Source: Hyphomicrobiales bacterium
Lineage (GTDB): Bacteria > Pseudomonadota > Alphaproteobacteria > Rhizobiales > Beijerinckiaceae
Direction of reading: 5' to 3'
NCBI GenBank assembly: GCA_930633525.1
Contig: CAKNFP010000002.1
Span: 124,001-188,000 of the forward strand
DNA: 64,000 bases
The translations under genes and the position numbers were made by a program. Shown here in pieces: positions 1 through 8,520 of the stretch. The notes under the pieces are model-generated. The model searched no databases. It saw only the letters and a program-made list of their open reading frames with translations, and had not been told where the DNA came from. Numbering within the stretch: position 1 is the first letter of the stretch; every line of letters begins with the position of its first letter.

Positions 1-84
1 TCGCTCAGGGCGAACGAGCGCGTAAGTCAGATAGGTGGTGAGAAAGAGGGCCACCGCACCGCCCAAGATATATTCAAGAAACAT
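1..84 (-). CDS. kdpF: KdpF, small subunit of the K+-transporting P-type ATPase (partial)
   Basis: The reverse strand encodes 28 residues from an ATG at 84 to the window edge, beginning MFLEYILGG and ending YALVRPER. This is one hydrophobic helix followed by the A-L-x-R-P-E-R tail that marks KdpF. The family is about 29 residues long, so probably only the last residue and the stop lie outside the window. KdpF is an inner-membrane peptide that stabilises the KdpABC high-affinity potassium pump. kdpA would be expected immediately beyond position 1. The gene starts 12 bases after the stop of another tiny membrane ORF on the same strand. The length and tail make the call firm despite the small size. 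Confidence 0.85.
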   Translation of the reverse strand, partial: MFLEYILGGAVALFLTTYLTYALVRPER

Positions 85-96
85 GTCGCATACTCT

Positions 97-177
97 CTAT
101 AGAGCGTCGCATATCCAAGTATAGGAATATGCGAGAAGGAAGAAAAATTCCGTCAGGCCAATGAAAATAATATCCAT
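97..177 (-). CDS. 26-residue single-helix membrane peptide upstream of kdpF
   Basis: An ATG at 177 is preceded on the minus strand by TGGAGG with 7 bases of spacing, a strong ribosome site. It opens a 26-codon frame ending in TAG at 97-99. The product starts MDIIFIGLTEFFFLLAYSY and ends WICDAL: a short acidic N-terminus, one hydrophobic helix, then a polar tail with a Cys. A longer in-frame reading back to 381 exists, but its extra 68 residues are Arg-rich and look non-coding. From memory, short ORFs of this shape often precede kdpF in proteobacterial kdp operons. That was not checked here, and the function is unknown. Likely cotranscribed with kdpF. Confidence 0.65.
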   Translation of the reverse strand: MDIIFIGLTEFFFLLAYSYTWICDAL

Positions 178-319
178 ATCCAGGCCTCCATGCCCGCGGC
201 GTGATTGACGCCAAACTGCGTCGCGCCGGCCGCGCTCGCACTGACCGCATAGCAGCGGCATCGCGGGGTATATGGCACCGAAGGTCATAAAGGTTCGAGA
301 GCGCTGGAAGCGTCGAGAG

Positions 320-335
320 ATAAAAATCTCATAAA
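320..335 (-). promoter_or_regulatory. T-rich repeat resembling a KdpE box
   Basis: On the minus strand the sequence reads TTTATGAGATTTTTAT: two TTTAT units separated by six bases, about 145 bases upstream of the first small kdp ORF. E. coli KdpE binds a T-rich site with TTTATA-like elements, so this is a plausible activator site for the kdp operon. The match is only by resemblance. The same bases also form a weak GAGAT/ATCTC inverted repeat. Confidence 0.3.
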
Positions 336-357
336 GAAACAGGCGCGGGCGGCCATG

Positions 358-390
358 AAAAAAGCCCTGCCGTTTCATCAAGGCAGGGCT
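358..390 (-). terminator. Rho-independent terminator, minus strand
   Basis: AGCCCTGCC (363-371) and GGCAGGGCT (382-390) form a perfect 9-bp stem with a 10-base loop. The minus strand continues directly into a run of six T. This would end transcripts from the ilvD end of the long minus-strand train before the kdp genes, so kdp is a separate transcription unit. Confidence 0.85.
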
Positions 391-501
391 GGTAATCCTG
401 ATGGGGCTTCAAGTAGCTACGCGACGTAGAGGTCGGCGCCTTTATCGGTGTTGTTGGAGTGTTTTCCGATCAATTCGAAACAGCTGATACGCCGACGCCA
501 T

Positions 502-576
502 CCCCGGCCTTGTTCCGGGGACCCCGATTGGAAAGGTACTGGCCTCAATCGGGATGGCCAGGACAAGCCCGGCCAT
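502..576. repeat. REP-like palindromic intergenic repeat
   Basis: Three inverted repeats follow one another in the 200-base gap downstream of ilvD: CCCCGG/CCGGGG (502-520), CCCGATTG/CAATCGGG (523-553) and ATGGCC/GGCCAT (554-576). The wording GGACAAGCCCGGCCATGAC is of the kind that recurs between genes in Hyphomicrobiales genomes, and it creates spurious short ORFs. Only one copy was noticed in this window, so the dispersed nature is recalled, not shown. The remainder of 391-587 holds nothing else I can name. Confidence 0.5.
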
Positions 577-587
577 GACAACGAAAC

Positions 588-2330
588 CTAGATATCGGAG
601 TAGTCGAAGACTTCGGCCTTCGCGCCAGGGTGTGTCACCGCGCCGGTTGCAGCGGAACTCGCCAGTTGGGCGAAGCGCCACAGCGCGCCGCTGCCATAGC
701 GGGTCTGGCGCGGCACCCACGTCTTCCTGCGCTCCGCCAATTCCTCGTCCGTTACCTCCACGGTGAGGTGGCCCTGCTCTCCATCGATGATGATGGTGTC
801 GCCGTCGCGGAGTAGCGCGATGGGGCCGCCGACGGCCGCTTCCGGCGAAATATGCCCGACGCTGATACCGCGGGTCGCGCCGGAAAAGCGGCCGTCAGTG
901 ATCAGGGCGACACGGTTGCCGACATTCTGGCCGGCCAGCGCCGCCGTGGTCGACAGCATCTCGCGCATACCAGGGCCGCCGCGCGGTCCCTCGTAACGAA
1001 TGACGAGAACGTCCCCATCCTTATAGGCGCGGCTTTCGACCGCCGCGAAGCACTCCTCCTCGGAATCGAAGCAGCGCGCCGTACCCCTGAAGACAGAGGT
1101 CGCCAAGCCGGCCACCTTCACGATGGCTCCTTCCGGTGCGAGATTGCCCTTGAGCACGACAAGGCCGCCGGTGGGCGAATAGGCCTCGCTGACGGGCTTC
1201 ACGACATCCTGCCCCGTCGGCACCTGGGTATCAGCGAGGTTTTCAGCCACCGTCTTGCCAGACACGGTCAGGCAATCCCCGTGCAGAAGTCCGGCGTCGA
1301 GCAGCGCCTTCATGATGACCGGCACGCCGCCGACATCGTAGAGATCCTTGGCGACATATTTGCCGCCGGGCTTGAGGCTCGTGAGATACGGGGTCGTTTC
1401 GAAGATGCGGCCGATATCCTCAAGGGTGAAGTTGACGCCGGCCTCATTGGCGATGGCCGGGAGATGCAGGACCGCATTGGTCGAGCCCCCGGAGGCCGCA
1501 ACGACCCGCGCGGCATTCTCAAGCGCTTTGCGGGTCACGATATCGCGCGGGCGGATGCGATGGGACAGGAGATCCATGACGGAGCGACCACTCTGGCGTG
1601 CCACCCTGTCGCGGCTTTCATAGACCGCCGGCGGCGAGGCCGAGCCGGGCAGGGCGACGCCCAGGGCTTCGGACACGCAGGCCATGGTGTTGGCCGTATA
1701 TTGTCCGCCACAGGTGCCGGCCGAAGGGCAGGCGACGCATTCAAGCTCATGCAGCTCCTCGTCCGTCATCGTGCCGGCCTGGCGCGCACCGACCGCCTCG
1801 AAGACGTCTTGCACGGTGACATCGCGGCCCCGATGGCGGCCCGGCAAAATAGAGCCGCCGTAGAGGAAGAGCGCGGGGATGTTGAGCCGCAACATGGCCA
1901 TCATCATCCCCGGCAGGGACTTGTCACAACTGCCGACGCAGACGAGCGCGTCATAGGAATGGCCGCGGATGAAGACTTCTACGGAATCGGCGATGACTTC
2001 CCGGCTGACGAGAGAGGACTTCATACCCTCGTGGCCCATGGCGAGGCTGTCGGTCACCGTGATGGTGCAGAATTCGCGTGGCAGGCCGCCGCATTCGGCA
2101 ACACCGGCCTTCACGGCAGCCGCCTGGCGATCGAGCGCGATATTGCAGGGCGCGGCCTCGTTCCAGCAACTGACGACGCCGACAAACGGCTTTGCGACCT
2201 CGTCGGGGCCGAGGCCCATCGCGTAATAGAACGAGCGATGCGGCGCCCGCTCGACGCCGAGCGTGACATGACGGCTCGGCAGATCGGATTTCTCGGGCAG
2301 GTGCGGCGCTGTGGTAGGGGTGGTCGTCAT
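588..2330 (-). CDS. ilvD: Dihydroxy-acid dehydratase family protein (IlvD/Edd)
   Basis: A 580-residue protein of the IlvD/Edd family, which dehydrates 2,3-dihydroxy acids or sugar acids using an Fe-S cluster and Mg2+. The three expected cluster cysteines are visible near residues 62 (APCNIAL), 135 (GSCDKSLPG) and 207 (CPSAGTCGG). The C-terminal barrel carries the conserved [11 protein letters not shown] stretch. It matches true IlvD more closely than Edd, including the YGGSILPG and [15 protein letters not shown] segments, but biosynthetic and sugar-acid members cannot be separated by eye. It is the last gene of the minus-strand train, 19 bases after the molybdoenzyme gene. That placement suggests a catabolic dehydratase rather than the housekeeping valine/isoleucine enzyme. 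Confidence 0.85.
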   Translation of the reverse strand: MTTTPTTAPHLPEKSDLPSRHVTLGVERAPHRSFYYAMGLGPDEVAKPFVGVVSCWNEAAPCNIALDRQAAAVKAGVAECGGLPREFCTITVTDSLAMGHEGMKSSLVSREVIADSVEVFIRGHSYDALVCVGSCDKSLPGMMMAMLRLNIPALFLYGGSILPGRHRGRDVTVQDVFEAVGARQAGTMTDEELHELECVACPSAGTCGGQYTANTMACVSEALGVALPGSASPPAVYESRDRVARQSGRSVMDLLSHRIRPRDIVTRKALENAARVVAASGGSTNAVLHLPAIANEAGVNFTLEDIGRIFETTPYLTSLKPGGKYVAKDLYDVGGVPVIMKALLDAGLLHGDCLTVSGKTVAENLADTQVPTGQDVVKPVSEAYSPTGGLVVLKGNLAPEGAIVKVAGLATSVFRGTARCFDSEEECFAAVESRAYKDGDVLVIRYEGPRGGPGMREMLSTTAALAGQNVGNRVALITDGRFSGATRGISVGHISPEAAVGGPIALLRDGDTIIIDGEQGHLTVEVTDEELAERRKTWVPRQTRYGSGALWRFAQLASSAATGAVTHPGAKAEVFDYSDI

Positions 2331-2349
2331 GGCGTGTTTCCTCGGGATA

Positions 2350-4659
2350 TCAGCTAGCGTTGCGGACGCTATTGCCGTGAATGAGGGGAGGGAGTTCGTG
2401 CGCTGTCGGCGGTACCGGCATGGCGCAGCGCCGGATCTCGACGAGGCAGCTCAACGCGGCACACCCTTGCGAGAAGCTGGACGCCGGCCGATCGGCTGTC
2501 AGGACATTGGGATTGCCATGCGCATCGATGTCTTCGGCGGGATCGATCCAGGCCCCTGTCGCGAGGCGGGCCGCTCCCGTCACGATGTCGTCGCTGACCG
2601 CGGCAATTGCCTGGACAGTGCCTCGGCCGTTGAAGATTTCAACCACATTGCCGTCGGCGATGTGTCTTACGGCCGCGTCAGCGGTGTTGATCAGAATGAT
2701 CTCGCGGCCGCCGCTTTTTCCGGCGAGGCTCCATGGCGCATGGTCGAGCTGGCTGTGCAGCCGGCGCGCGGGCTGGTCCGACACAAGATGGATGGGCCAA
2801 TGCGCGGCGGCTGGTGCGCCGCCCCACTCGGTGGGCGGCAGCCAGGCGGGGTGTCCAGGACAGTCGGCCGCCTGGGCCGCGGCAACGGTCGCGGAGAAGA
2901 GTTCGATGCGCCCTGACGGCGTAGGCCGGGGATGGGCCGCGGGATCGCGGCGAAACTCATCGAGAAACACGACAGGGTGGTCATGCGAGGCGAGGTCGAT
3001 GAAACCGCGTTCCCAGAACGTGGGGAAGTCGGGCACGACGATGCCATTGGCCTGCGCGCTTGCCACGAAGGTCTCGTACAGGCGCGCGAGCCACGCGCTT
3101 TCATCGAGCCCTTCGGTGAAGGCCGTGCCCGCGCCAAGGCGGCTGGCAAGATCGCTGAAGATCGAAAAATCGTCGCGCGCCTCCGCGTTGGCCGACGCTG
3201 CCTTGTGCATAGCCACCAGCACGCCCTCCCGCGTGGCAAAGGCAATATCGTTGCGCTCGGCGGCCAATGTCGCGGGCAGGACGATGTCGGCCATGCGCGC
3301 ATGTGCGTTCCAGAACTGCTCGTGGACAATGATGGTGTCGGGCTTGGCCCAGGCCCGGCGCAGGCGCGTCAGGTCTTGGTGGTGATGGTAGGGATTGCCG
3401 CCGGCCCAGTAGACGAGGCGGATGTCCGGATAGCGATGCGTCTCTCCCTCATAGGTGAAATGGTCGCCCGGGTTGAGGAGCATGTCGGCGATGCGCGCGA
3501 CGGGAATGAAGGCCGCGACGGGATTGTGGCCCTGCGGGAGGGAGGGGCCCTTGAGGCGCGGATGCGGGCTGCCGATGGCGTTCATGGCGCCGTAGCCAAG
3601 ACCGAATCCACCGCCGGGCAGCCCGACCTGTCCGAGCACGCAGGCAAGCGCCACGATGGCCCAGAACGGTTGCTCGCCATGCTCGGCGCGCTGCAGCGAC
3701 CAGGCGACATTGAGAAGGGTGCGCGTTTCCGCCATGTCTCGCGCGAGGGCTTCTATCCGTTGAGCCGGCACTCCGGACAGCATCGCCGCCCAGGCCGGTG
3801 TCTTCGGAGCATCGTCGGACAAACCCAGCACGTAGTCGCGGAAAGCGCCGCCACCCACGCAGCAGCGCTTCAGAAATGCCTCGTCCGCCTGTCCCGTCGT
3901 GAAGAGCTGATAGGCCAGCGCGAGCATGACTGCGGTGTCGGTGTTAGGCCGGATCGGGATCCACTCCACGTCGCCATCGGTGATCAGATTCTCGCGGACG
4001 GGGCTGATGTTGATGAAGCGGGTGCCGCGCGCGGCCATGGCCGCCAGCGCTTCCTTGACTCGATGGCGCCCAGCGCCTCCCGGAGAGACGCGTGAATTCT
4101 TCAGCGGGACCCCGCCGAAGGAGATGAAGAGGCGCGTGTGCGCGGCTAGGACATCCCAGGATGTGTGCTCGGCGTGGAGATCGTCGATGGGCCCCACCAC
4201 ATGCGGCATGATCACCCGCCCGGCGGCGAGGCTGTAGGTATCGACATGGCGGACATAGCCGCCGATCGTGTTGAGGAAGCGGTGCACCTGGCTCTGGGCA
4301 TGGTGGAAGCGGCCAGCGCTCGACCAGCCGTAGGAGCCGCCGAAGATCGCCTCATTGCCGTAGTCCGTCCGCACGCGGCTCAGTTCCCCCGCGACAAGCG
4401 CGAGAGCGTCCTCCCAGGACACTTCGACAAAAGGCTCGCGGCCGCGCCGATCGGGTTGAGCACCAGGACCCTGCTCCAGAAAGGAACGGCGTACGGCTGG
4501 CCGCGCGACGCGCAGCCGCGTGACGGAACTCCCCAACTGGTCGAGGCCGATGGGAGACGGGTCCGGATCACCGCTGAAGGGTCGCAGCCGGGGCCTGCCG
4601 TCGCCCTTCCGCTCGATCTCATAGAGCCCCCAGTGGCTGGCGGTGTAGCGCGTCGCCAT
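2350..4659 (-). CDS. BisC/TorA-family molybdopterin oxidoreductase, cytoplasmic
   Basis: A 769-residue member of the DMSO-reductase superfamily. The N-terminal SHWGLYE, the SYGWSSAGRFHHAQSQVHRFLN region (Ser as expected Mo ligand, near residue 118) and the YWAGGNPYHHHQDL and EQFWNAHARMADIVLPAT segments are those of biotin-sulfoxide/TMAO reductases. There is no twin-arginine signal and no N-terminal Cys cluster, so it should be a soluble cytoplasmic bis-MGD enzyme of the BisC type, reducing S- or N-oxides. The C-terminal third (SDQPARRLHSQLDH onward) is the MGD-binding domain. It starts 4 bases after the Gfo/Idh/MocA gene and lies 19 bases before ilvD, so cotranscription is likely. The substrate is not evident. 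Confidence 0.85.
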   Translation of the reverse strand: MATRYTASHWGLYEIERKGDGRPRLRPFSGDPDPSPIGLDQLGSSVTRLRVARPAVRRSFLEQGPGAQPDRRGREPFVEVSWEDALALVAGELSRVRTDYGNEAIFGGSYGWSSAGRFHHAQSQVHRFLNTIGGYVRHVDTYSLAAGRVIMPHVVGPIDDLHAEHTSWDVLAAHTRLFISFGGVPLKNSRVSPGGAGRHRVKEALAAMAARGTRFINISPVRENLITDGDVEWIPIRPNTDTAVMLALAYQLFTTGQADEAFLKRCCVGGGAFRDYVLGLSDDAPKTPAWAAMLSGVPAQRIEALARDMAETRTLLNVAWSLQRAEHGEQPFWAIVALACVLGQVGLPGGGFGLGYGAMNAIGSPHPRLKGPSLPQGHNPVAAFIPVARIADMLLNPGDHFTYEGETHRYPDIRLVYWAGGNPYHHHQDLTRLRRAWAKPDTIIVHEQFWNAHARMADIVLPATLAAERNDIAFATREGVLVAMHKAASANAEARDDFSIFSDLASRLGAGTAFTEGLDESAWLARLYETFVASAQANGIVVPDFPTFWERGFIDLASHDHPVVFLDEFRRDPAAHPRPTPSGRIELFSATVAAAQAADCPGHPAWLPPTEWGGAPAAAHWPIHLVSDQPARRLHSQLDHAPWSLAGKSGGREIILINTADAAVRHIADGNVVEIFNGRGTVQAIAAVSDDIVTGAARLATGAWIDPAEDIDAHGNPNVLTADRPASSFSQGCAALSCLVEIRRCAMPVPPTAHELPPLIHGNSVRNAS

Positions 4660-4663
4660 GGTC

Positions 4664-5614
4664 TCACGCCTTCAGAAGCTGTGCCGTCAGCGCGACAGAT
4701 TTCAGCCCATCGGCGCCACTCGCCGAGGGGGAGCGCCCCGCCGCGACCGCTTCGGCAAAGGCTTCGAATTGTGCGGCATAAAGATCGACGACCGGGAACT
4801 CGCGTGTCTCGGTGTGCCCCTCACGCGTGATCTCGAGATGCCCGGTCGGTGCCATCCCGAGGGTGCCGATTCCGCTGGCCGCTCCCTTCGTGCCCAGCAC
4901 ATGCACGCTGTTGAGGGCGGCCCGGGCGCGCCGCGTGATTGTCACCGTCCCCATAGTGCCATTCGCATAGCGCAGCGCGGCGGCGATGGTCTGGTCGAGG
5001 CCCGTATCGGCCGCGCGATCGACGATGGAAGCGGTCTTCGAAACATCGGCTCCGACCAGGAAACCGAGGAGATCGAAGACATGCACGCCGACGGCGCCGA
5101 GAATATCGGAGCCTGATTTCGCCGGATCGGCGCGCCAGTTCGTCCACGGGCCGTAGGCCGTGTGCCACTCGCCGCGCACCAGCATGATATCGCCGAGCTG
5201 GCCGGAGGCGATGAGTTCGCGCAAGGCGCGATGCACCGGCGCATGGCGCTGCTGGAAGCCGATGCCAAGCGCCACACCGGCGCGCTCGCATGCGGCGATC
5301 ATCGCGCGGCAATCCCCCTCGGTCAGCGCCATGGGCTTTTCGACGAGAATATGCTTGCCTGCGGCGGCGGCCTTCTCGGTTTGTTCGCGGTGCTGATCGT
5401 TGGGCGTGGCGATGAAGACGGCATCAACCTCGTCATCTCCGAGCATCGCCTCCAGCGAGGGATAGGCGACGCCTCCCGCCTCGGCCGCAAAACGCGCGGA
5501 CTTGTCCGGCGTGCTGCCAAGCGCGCCCCTGAGGCTTGCGCCCTTTGTGCTTCTCAACGCAGGCGCGATCTTCTGCAGGGCATGGGCGCCCGCACCTATC
5601 AGTCCCCAACGCAT
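4664..5614 (-). CDS. Gfo/Idh/MocA-family NAD(P)-dependent oxidoreductase
   Basis: A 316-residue dehydrogenase. The N-terminus MRWGLIGAGAHALQ is the GxGxxA dinucleotide-binding turn, and VEKPMAL (about residue 95) is the family EKP motif with the catalytic Lys. The ATG at 5614 was chosen because GGGAAGG lies 7 bases upstream. The frame runs back to 5677, but the extra 21 residues precede the Rossmann strand and are not family-like. Members oxidise or reduce sugars, inositols and related alcohols. It is followed after 4 bases by the molybdoenzyme gene and preceded by an SDR 115 bases away, in the minus-strand catabolic train. The substrate is unknown. Confidence 0.85.
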   Translation of the reverse strand: MRWGLIGAGAHALQKIAPALRSTKGASLRGALGSTPDKSARFAAEAGGVAYPSLEAMLGDDEVDAVFIATPNDQHREQTEKAAAAGKHILVEKPMALTEGDCRAMIAACERAGVALGIGFQQRHAPVHRALRELIASGQLGDIMLVRGEWHTAYGPWTNWRADPAKSGSDILGAVGVHVFDLLGFLVGADVSKTASIVDRAADTGLDQTIAAALRYANGTMGTVTITRRARAALNSVHVLGTKGAASGIGTLGMAPTGHLEITREGHTETREFPVVDLYAAQFEAFAEAVAAGRSPSASGADGLKSVALTAQLLKA

Positions 5615-5729
5615 GGTGACGCCTTCCCGGTGCTGCGGCATGATCCCGAGACGCCGGTCGGCTTTCGGAGCGATCATGCGTTAAAACGATATTTTGGAGC
5701 CCACTCCGACCCGGCCGAAGTGGATCGTC

Positions 5730-6506
5730 CTAGAAGCGGATCACCGCTGTGCCGCCACCTTCGACGGGGAGCGCCGCGGCGGTGGTGAAGGATGAGAGAT
5801 CGCTGACGAAGAACAGCATGGCCTTGGCGACGTCTTCCGGGGTGCACACGCGGCCGAGGGGCGAGAGCCGCTTCATCACATCCGCGCGACGCGACAACTG
5901 CTCGTCCGTGAGGATCTGGAGACGGTCGACGGAGGGCTGCTCCAAGCCGCTCGGGCAGATGCAATTGGCGCGGATGCCATCGGCGCCGTGGTCGGAGGCG
6001 ATCTGGCGCGTGAGCTGCAGAACGCCGGCCTTTGACACGCCATAGGCGGTCATGCCGGGAAGCGTCAGCAACGAGCCCTGTGAGCCGATGTTCACGATGC
6101 TTCCGCCCCCGCCGGCGCGCATGGCCGGCAACACGGCGCGGCAGGCCAGGAATACGGCCGTCAGATTGACCGCTATGATCCTGTTCCAGTCCGCTTCACT
6201 CGTGTCGAGGGTGCCCTTCGCTGTGGGGGGATCGATCCCGAATGTATTGCAAAGACCATCGATCCTGCCGAAACGCGCGAGGGCTTGCCCGACCATGCGC
6301 TCATTAGCGGCGGCATCCGTCAGGTCGGCTGCGATGACAAGACGGCTGTCCGAAGGTGATGCCGACGTGGTGCTGATGCGGCTTACGTCGCGATCAACCA
6401 GCGCGAGGCGAGCGCCGTGCGTGAGGAACAGGTGCTCGGCAGCGCGGCCGACATTGGAGCCTGCGCCCGTGATGATGATCGTCTTGCCGTCCAATAGTCC
6501 CTTCAT
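5730..6506 (-). CDS. Short-chain dehydrogenase/reductase (SDR)
   Basis: A 258-residue classical SDR. TGAGSNVG at residues 13-20 is the cofactor turn. Ser142, Tyr155 and Lys159 (YGVSK) complete the catalytic set. One deviation: the usual NNAG motif is replaced by CNTFG (residues 86-90), which alters the strand that supports the central sheet. The start overlaps the stop of the next upstream SDR by 4 bases (ATGA), implying translational coupling. The C-terminus ends PVEGGGTAVIRF, the usual DGG region in altered form. Probably an alcohol or sugar dehydrogenase acting with its neighbours; the substrate cannot be read from the sequence. Confidence 0.82.
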   Translation of the reverse strand: MKGLLDGKTIIITGAGSNVGRAAEHLFLTHGARLALVDRDVSRISTTSASPSDSRLVIAADLTDAAANERMVGQALARFGRIDGLCNTFGIDPPTAKGTLDTSEADWNRIIAVNLTAVFLACRAVLPAMRAGGGGSIVNIGSQGSLLTLPGMTAYGVSKAGVLQLTRQIASDHGADGIRANCICPSGLEQPSVDRLQILTDEQLSRRADVMKRLSPLGRVCTPEDVAKAMLFFVSDLSSFTTAAALPVEGGGTAVIRF

Positions 6507-7285
6507 CCCATGCTCCCTCCGCCATCGACGCGGATGACCTGGCCCGTCACGAAACGTGATGCGGACGAGGCGAGGAAAATGACGGCGCCCGTGGCGTCAT
6601 CGGGCTCCTGCACACGCGCAAAGGCCTGGTCGCTGACCATGCGCGCGACCGCCTCTGCAGGAAATGTCGCCTTGACGCGCGGCGTCGGCGTAAAGCCGGG
6701 CGCGACAGCATTGACGCGGATTCCTGTCGGGCCGAGCTCCCGTGCCAGTGCCCGCGTTAGGCCGACGACGCCACCCTTGGCCGCGACATAGCCGACGAGA
6801 TTGGCTGGCAGGGGCGGCCGGTGAAGCGCGGCCGTGATACCGCTGAAGACCGAAGTCGAGGCGATATTGACGATGCTGCCAGCCCCCTGCCGTTTCATGG
6901 CCGGCAGCACGGCGCGAATGCAGAGGAACTGGCTGGTGAGATTGAGGCGGAGTTCCGCCTCGAACTCACCGAGCGTCATGTCCGCGAGGCCCTTGCCCGT
7001 CGCGGCGCCGCCGGCGTTATTGACGAGCACATCGCAGCGGCCAGCTTCCGTGATGAGGCGGGCGAAGCTGTGCTCAACCGCCTCCTCCGATGTCACGTCC
7101 ACCAGGGCCGAGAGAAGATCAGGAGCCTCAAGACGCAAGTCCTCGACAACGGCGTCGAGCGCTTCAGCGGCGTGATCCACGCATGCGACCCGGAAGCCCG
7201 CCCGGCTTAACCCCTCCAGATGGGCGCGGCCCATGCCTTGGGCCGCACCCGTCACGATGGCGACGGGGCGCTCTGTCCTGGCCAT
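6503..7285 (-). CDS. Short-chain dehydrogenase/reductase (FabG-like)
   Basis: A 260-residue SDR with cofactor turn TGAAQGMG (12-19), NNAG (89-92), Ser143, Tyr166 and Lys170 (YVAAK) and a C-terminal VIRVDGGGSMG. The loop before the catalytic Tyr (GITAALHRPPLPANLVGY) is longer than usual for FabG, which may shape a substrate pocket. The gene overlaps the downstream SDR by 4 bases and starts 2 bases after the stop of the livK-like binding-protein gene, so it is part of the same transcript. Likely an NAD(P)-dependent alcohol dehydrogenase of the imported compound's catabolism. Confidence 0.85.
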   Translation of the reverse strand: MARTERPVAIVTGAAQGMGRAHLEGLSRAGFRVACVDHAAEALDAVVEDLRLEAPDLLSALVDVTSEEAVEHSFARLITEAGRCDVLVNNAGGAATGKGLADMTLGEFEAELRLNLTSQFLCIRAVLPAMKRQGAGSIVNIASTSVFSGITAALHRPPLPANLVGYVAAKGGVVGLTRALARELGPTGIRVNAVAPGFTPTPRVKATFPAEAVARMVSDQAFARVQEPDDATGAVIFLASSASRFVTGQVIRVDGGGSMG

Positions 7286-7287
7286 GG

Positions 7288-8427
7288 TCAGGACTTCACC
7301 CAGGGCACGAACTCCTCGTTCTTCACCATGACGCGTTGCAGGGCGAGGATGATCTCGCGATCAGGATCGATGGAGATGACGCCTGTCACGCCGGCGAAAT
7401 CCTTGGTCGCGGCAAGTGCATCCCGTATGCGCGTCGTATTGGGCGAGCCCGCCGTTTTCACCGCATTCGCGATCAGGCTCACGGCGTCGAATGCATGGGC
7501 GGAGAATTTGCTTGGGACAATTGAATACTTCGATTTGAAAAGATCAACAAAGCTTTTCACCTCTGCGCGATCGGAGGCCGGATGATAGGTCGAGACGAGC
7601 AGGAGCCCGTTCGCGGCTTCTCGCGCGAGGCTGATGACCTGTGGGTTGAACAGGCCGGCACCCGACATGAACGTGGGGCGGAAATTCATCTCGCGGGATT
7701 GCCGGAAAAGAAGCGCGGCCTCCACCTGGAACAGCGCCAGCAGCACGCATTCAGGCTGGCGCGCGCGCAGGCTGGTGATCGTCGGCTTCAGATCCGGTGT
7801 CTCGGCGTTGATATAGTCCTCGCCGACAACCGTCGCCCCATTGGCGACCGCGCGTTTCTTGAACAGCTCGCCGTAGACGCGGCCATAGTCATCGTTGCGG
7901 CCGACGATGGCGATCTTCTTGAAACCAAGGTCCTTGGTGCCCCAGTCCGTCGTGGCATCGGCCTCGGTGGCCGCGATGGGCGTATTCCGGAAGATGAAAT
8001 TGCCAGTCTTGGTAATATCGGGATGCGAGGCTGTCGGCGTAATCATGATGATGCCGGCGCGCTGATAGATGGGCGCCGCCGCCAGAGAGGCGGTGCTCGA
8101 GAAATCGCCAATGACCGCGGTGATGTCGCCGCGCGCGGCGAATTTCTGCGCGACATTGGCCGCTTCCTGCGGGTCGCCCTTGGAGTCCTCGACGGCTAGC
8201 TGGAAGCTGATGTCCGGGACGGTATTCTTCGCGTTGAGTTCGGCGATCGCGAGTTCCGCGCCGCGCTTGATGTCCTCGCCATATTGCGCCTGATTTCCTG
8301 TGATTGGCGCGGAGAGTCCAAGTGTCAGCGTCTTCTTTGTGCCCTGCGCGAAGGTCGCGGCAGGTAAAAGGCCTGCCGCTGCACCGGCCGTCGCGAGCTT
8401 TACAATATTTCGTCTCGTAAGCGACAT
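7288..8427 (-). CDS. Branched-chain amino acid-type ABC transporter substrate-binding protein
   Basis: A 379-residue periplasmic binding protein of the LivK/type-1 fold. The N-terminus MSLTRRNIVKLATAGAAAGLL carries adjacent arginines before a hydrophobic stretch and an A-x-A-type site, so export via Tat or Sec is expected. The mature start TLTLGLSAPITGNQAQYGEDIKRGAELAIAELN and the later VIGDFSSTASLAAAPIYQRAGI stretch are typical of the family. The start has AGAAGGGGACC upstream. It lies in the middle of the train that encodes the fused LivHM permease, LivG and LivF, and is the obvious partner of that importer. Ligands in this family range well beyond amino acids, to amides, urea and aromatics. 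Confidence 0.88.
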   Translation of the reverse strand: MSLTRRNIVKLATAGAAAGLLPAATFAQGTKKTLTLGLSAPITGNQAQYGEDIKRGAELAIAELNAKNTVPDISFQLAVEDSKGDPQEAANVAQKFAARGDITAVIGDFSSTASLAAAPIYQRAGIIMITPTASHPDITKTGNFIFRNTPIAATEADATTDWGTKDLGFKKIAIVGRNDDYGRVYGELFKKRAVANGATVVGEDYINAETPDLKPTITSLRARQPECVLLALFQVEAALLFRQSREMNFRPTFMSGAGLFNPQVISLAREAANGLLLVSTYHPASDRAEVKSFVDLFKSKYSIVPSKFSAHAFDAVSLIANAVKTAGSPNTTRIRDALAATKDFAGVTGVISIDPDREIILALQRVMVKNEEFVPWVKS

Positions 8428-8520
8428 GTCAGGTCCCCTTCTGATGGCGAGGCGCGATGCGCCAGCCTGTTATGATGTCTGGAACATATCGACTGTATTC
8501 TTCTTCGTCTAAACGCAGAA

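Noticed and set aside
178..381. N-terminal extension of the small kdp ORF to 94 residues
   Set aside because: The extra part is Arg-rich, and a strong ribosome site supports the internal ATG at 177. It also crosses the terminator stem.
588..2330. Calling this gene edd (6-phosphogluconate dehydratase)
   Set aside because: Segments such as YGGSILPG and [15 protein letters not shown] are IlvD-type, so Edd was not assigned even though sugar-acid genes are abundant.
852..2357. 501-codon open frame opposite ilvD
   Set aside because: It is a high-GC antisense shadow: Arg/Gly/Asp-rich with no recognisable fold, while the opposite strand encodes an intact IlvD.
2932..4095. 387-codon frame opposite the molybdoenzyme
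   Set aside because: Antisense shadow with biased composition; the minus-strand BisC-like protein has all its motifs.
2350..4659. Periplasmic TorA/DMSO reductase
   Set aside because: No twin-arginine signal peptide; the N-terminus starts directly at the mature fold, so a cytoplasmic BisC-type enzyme was called.
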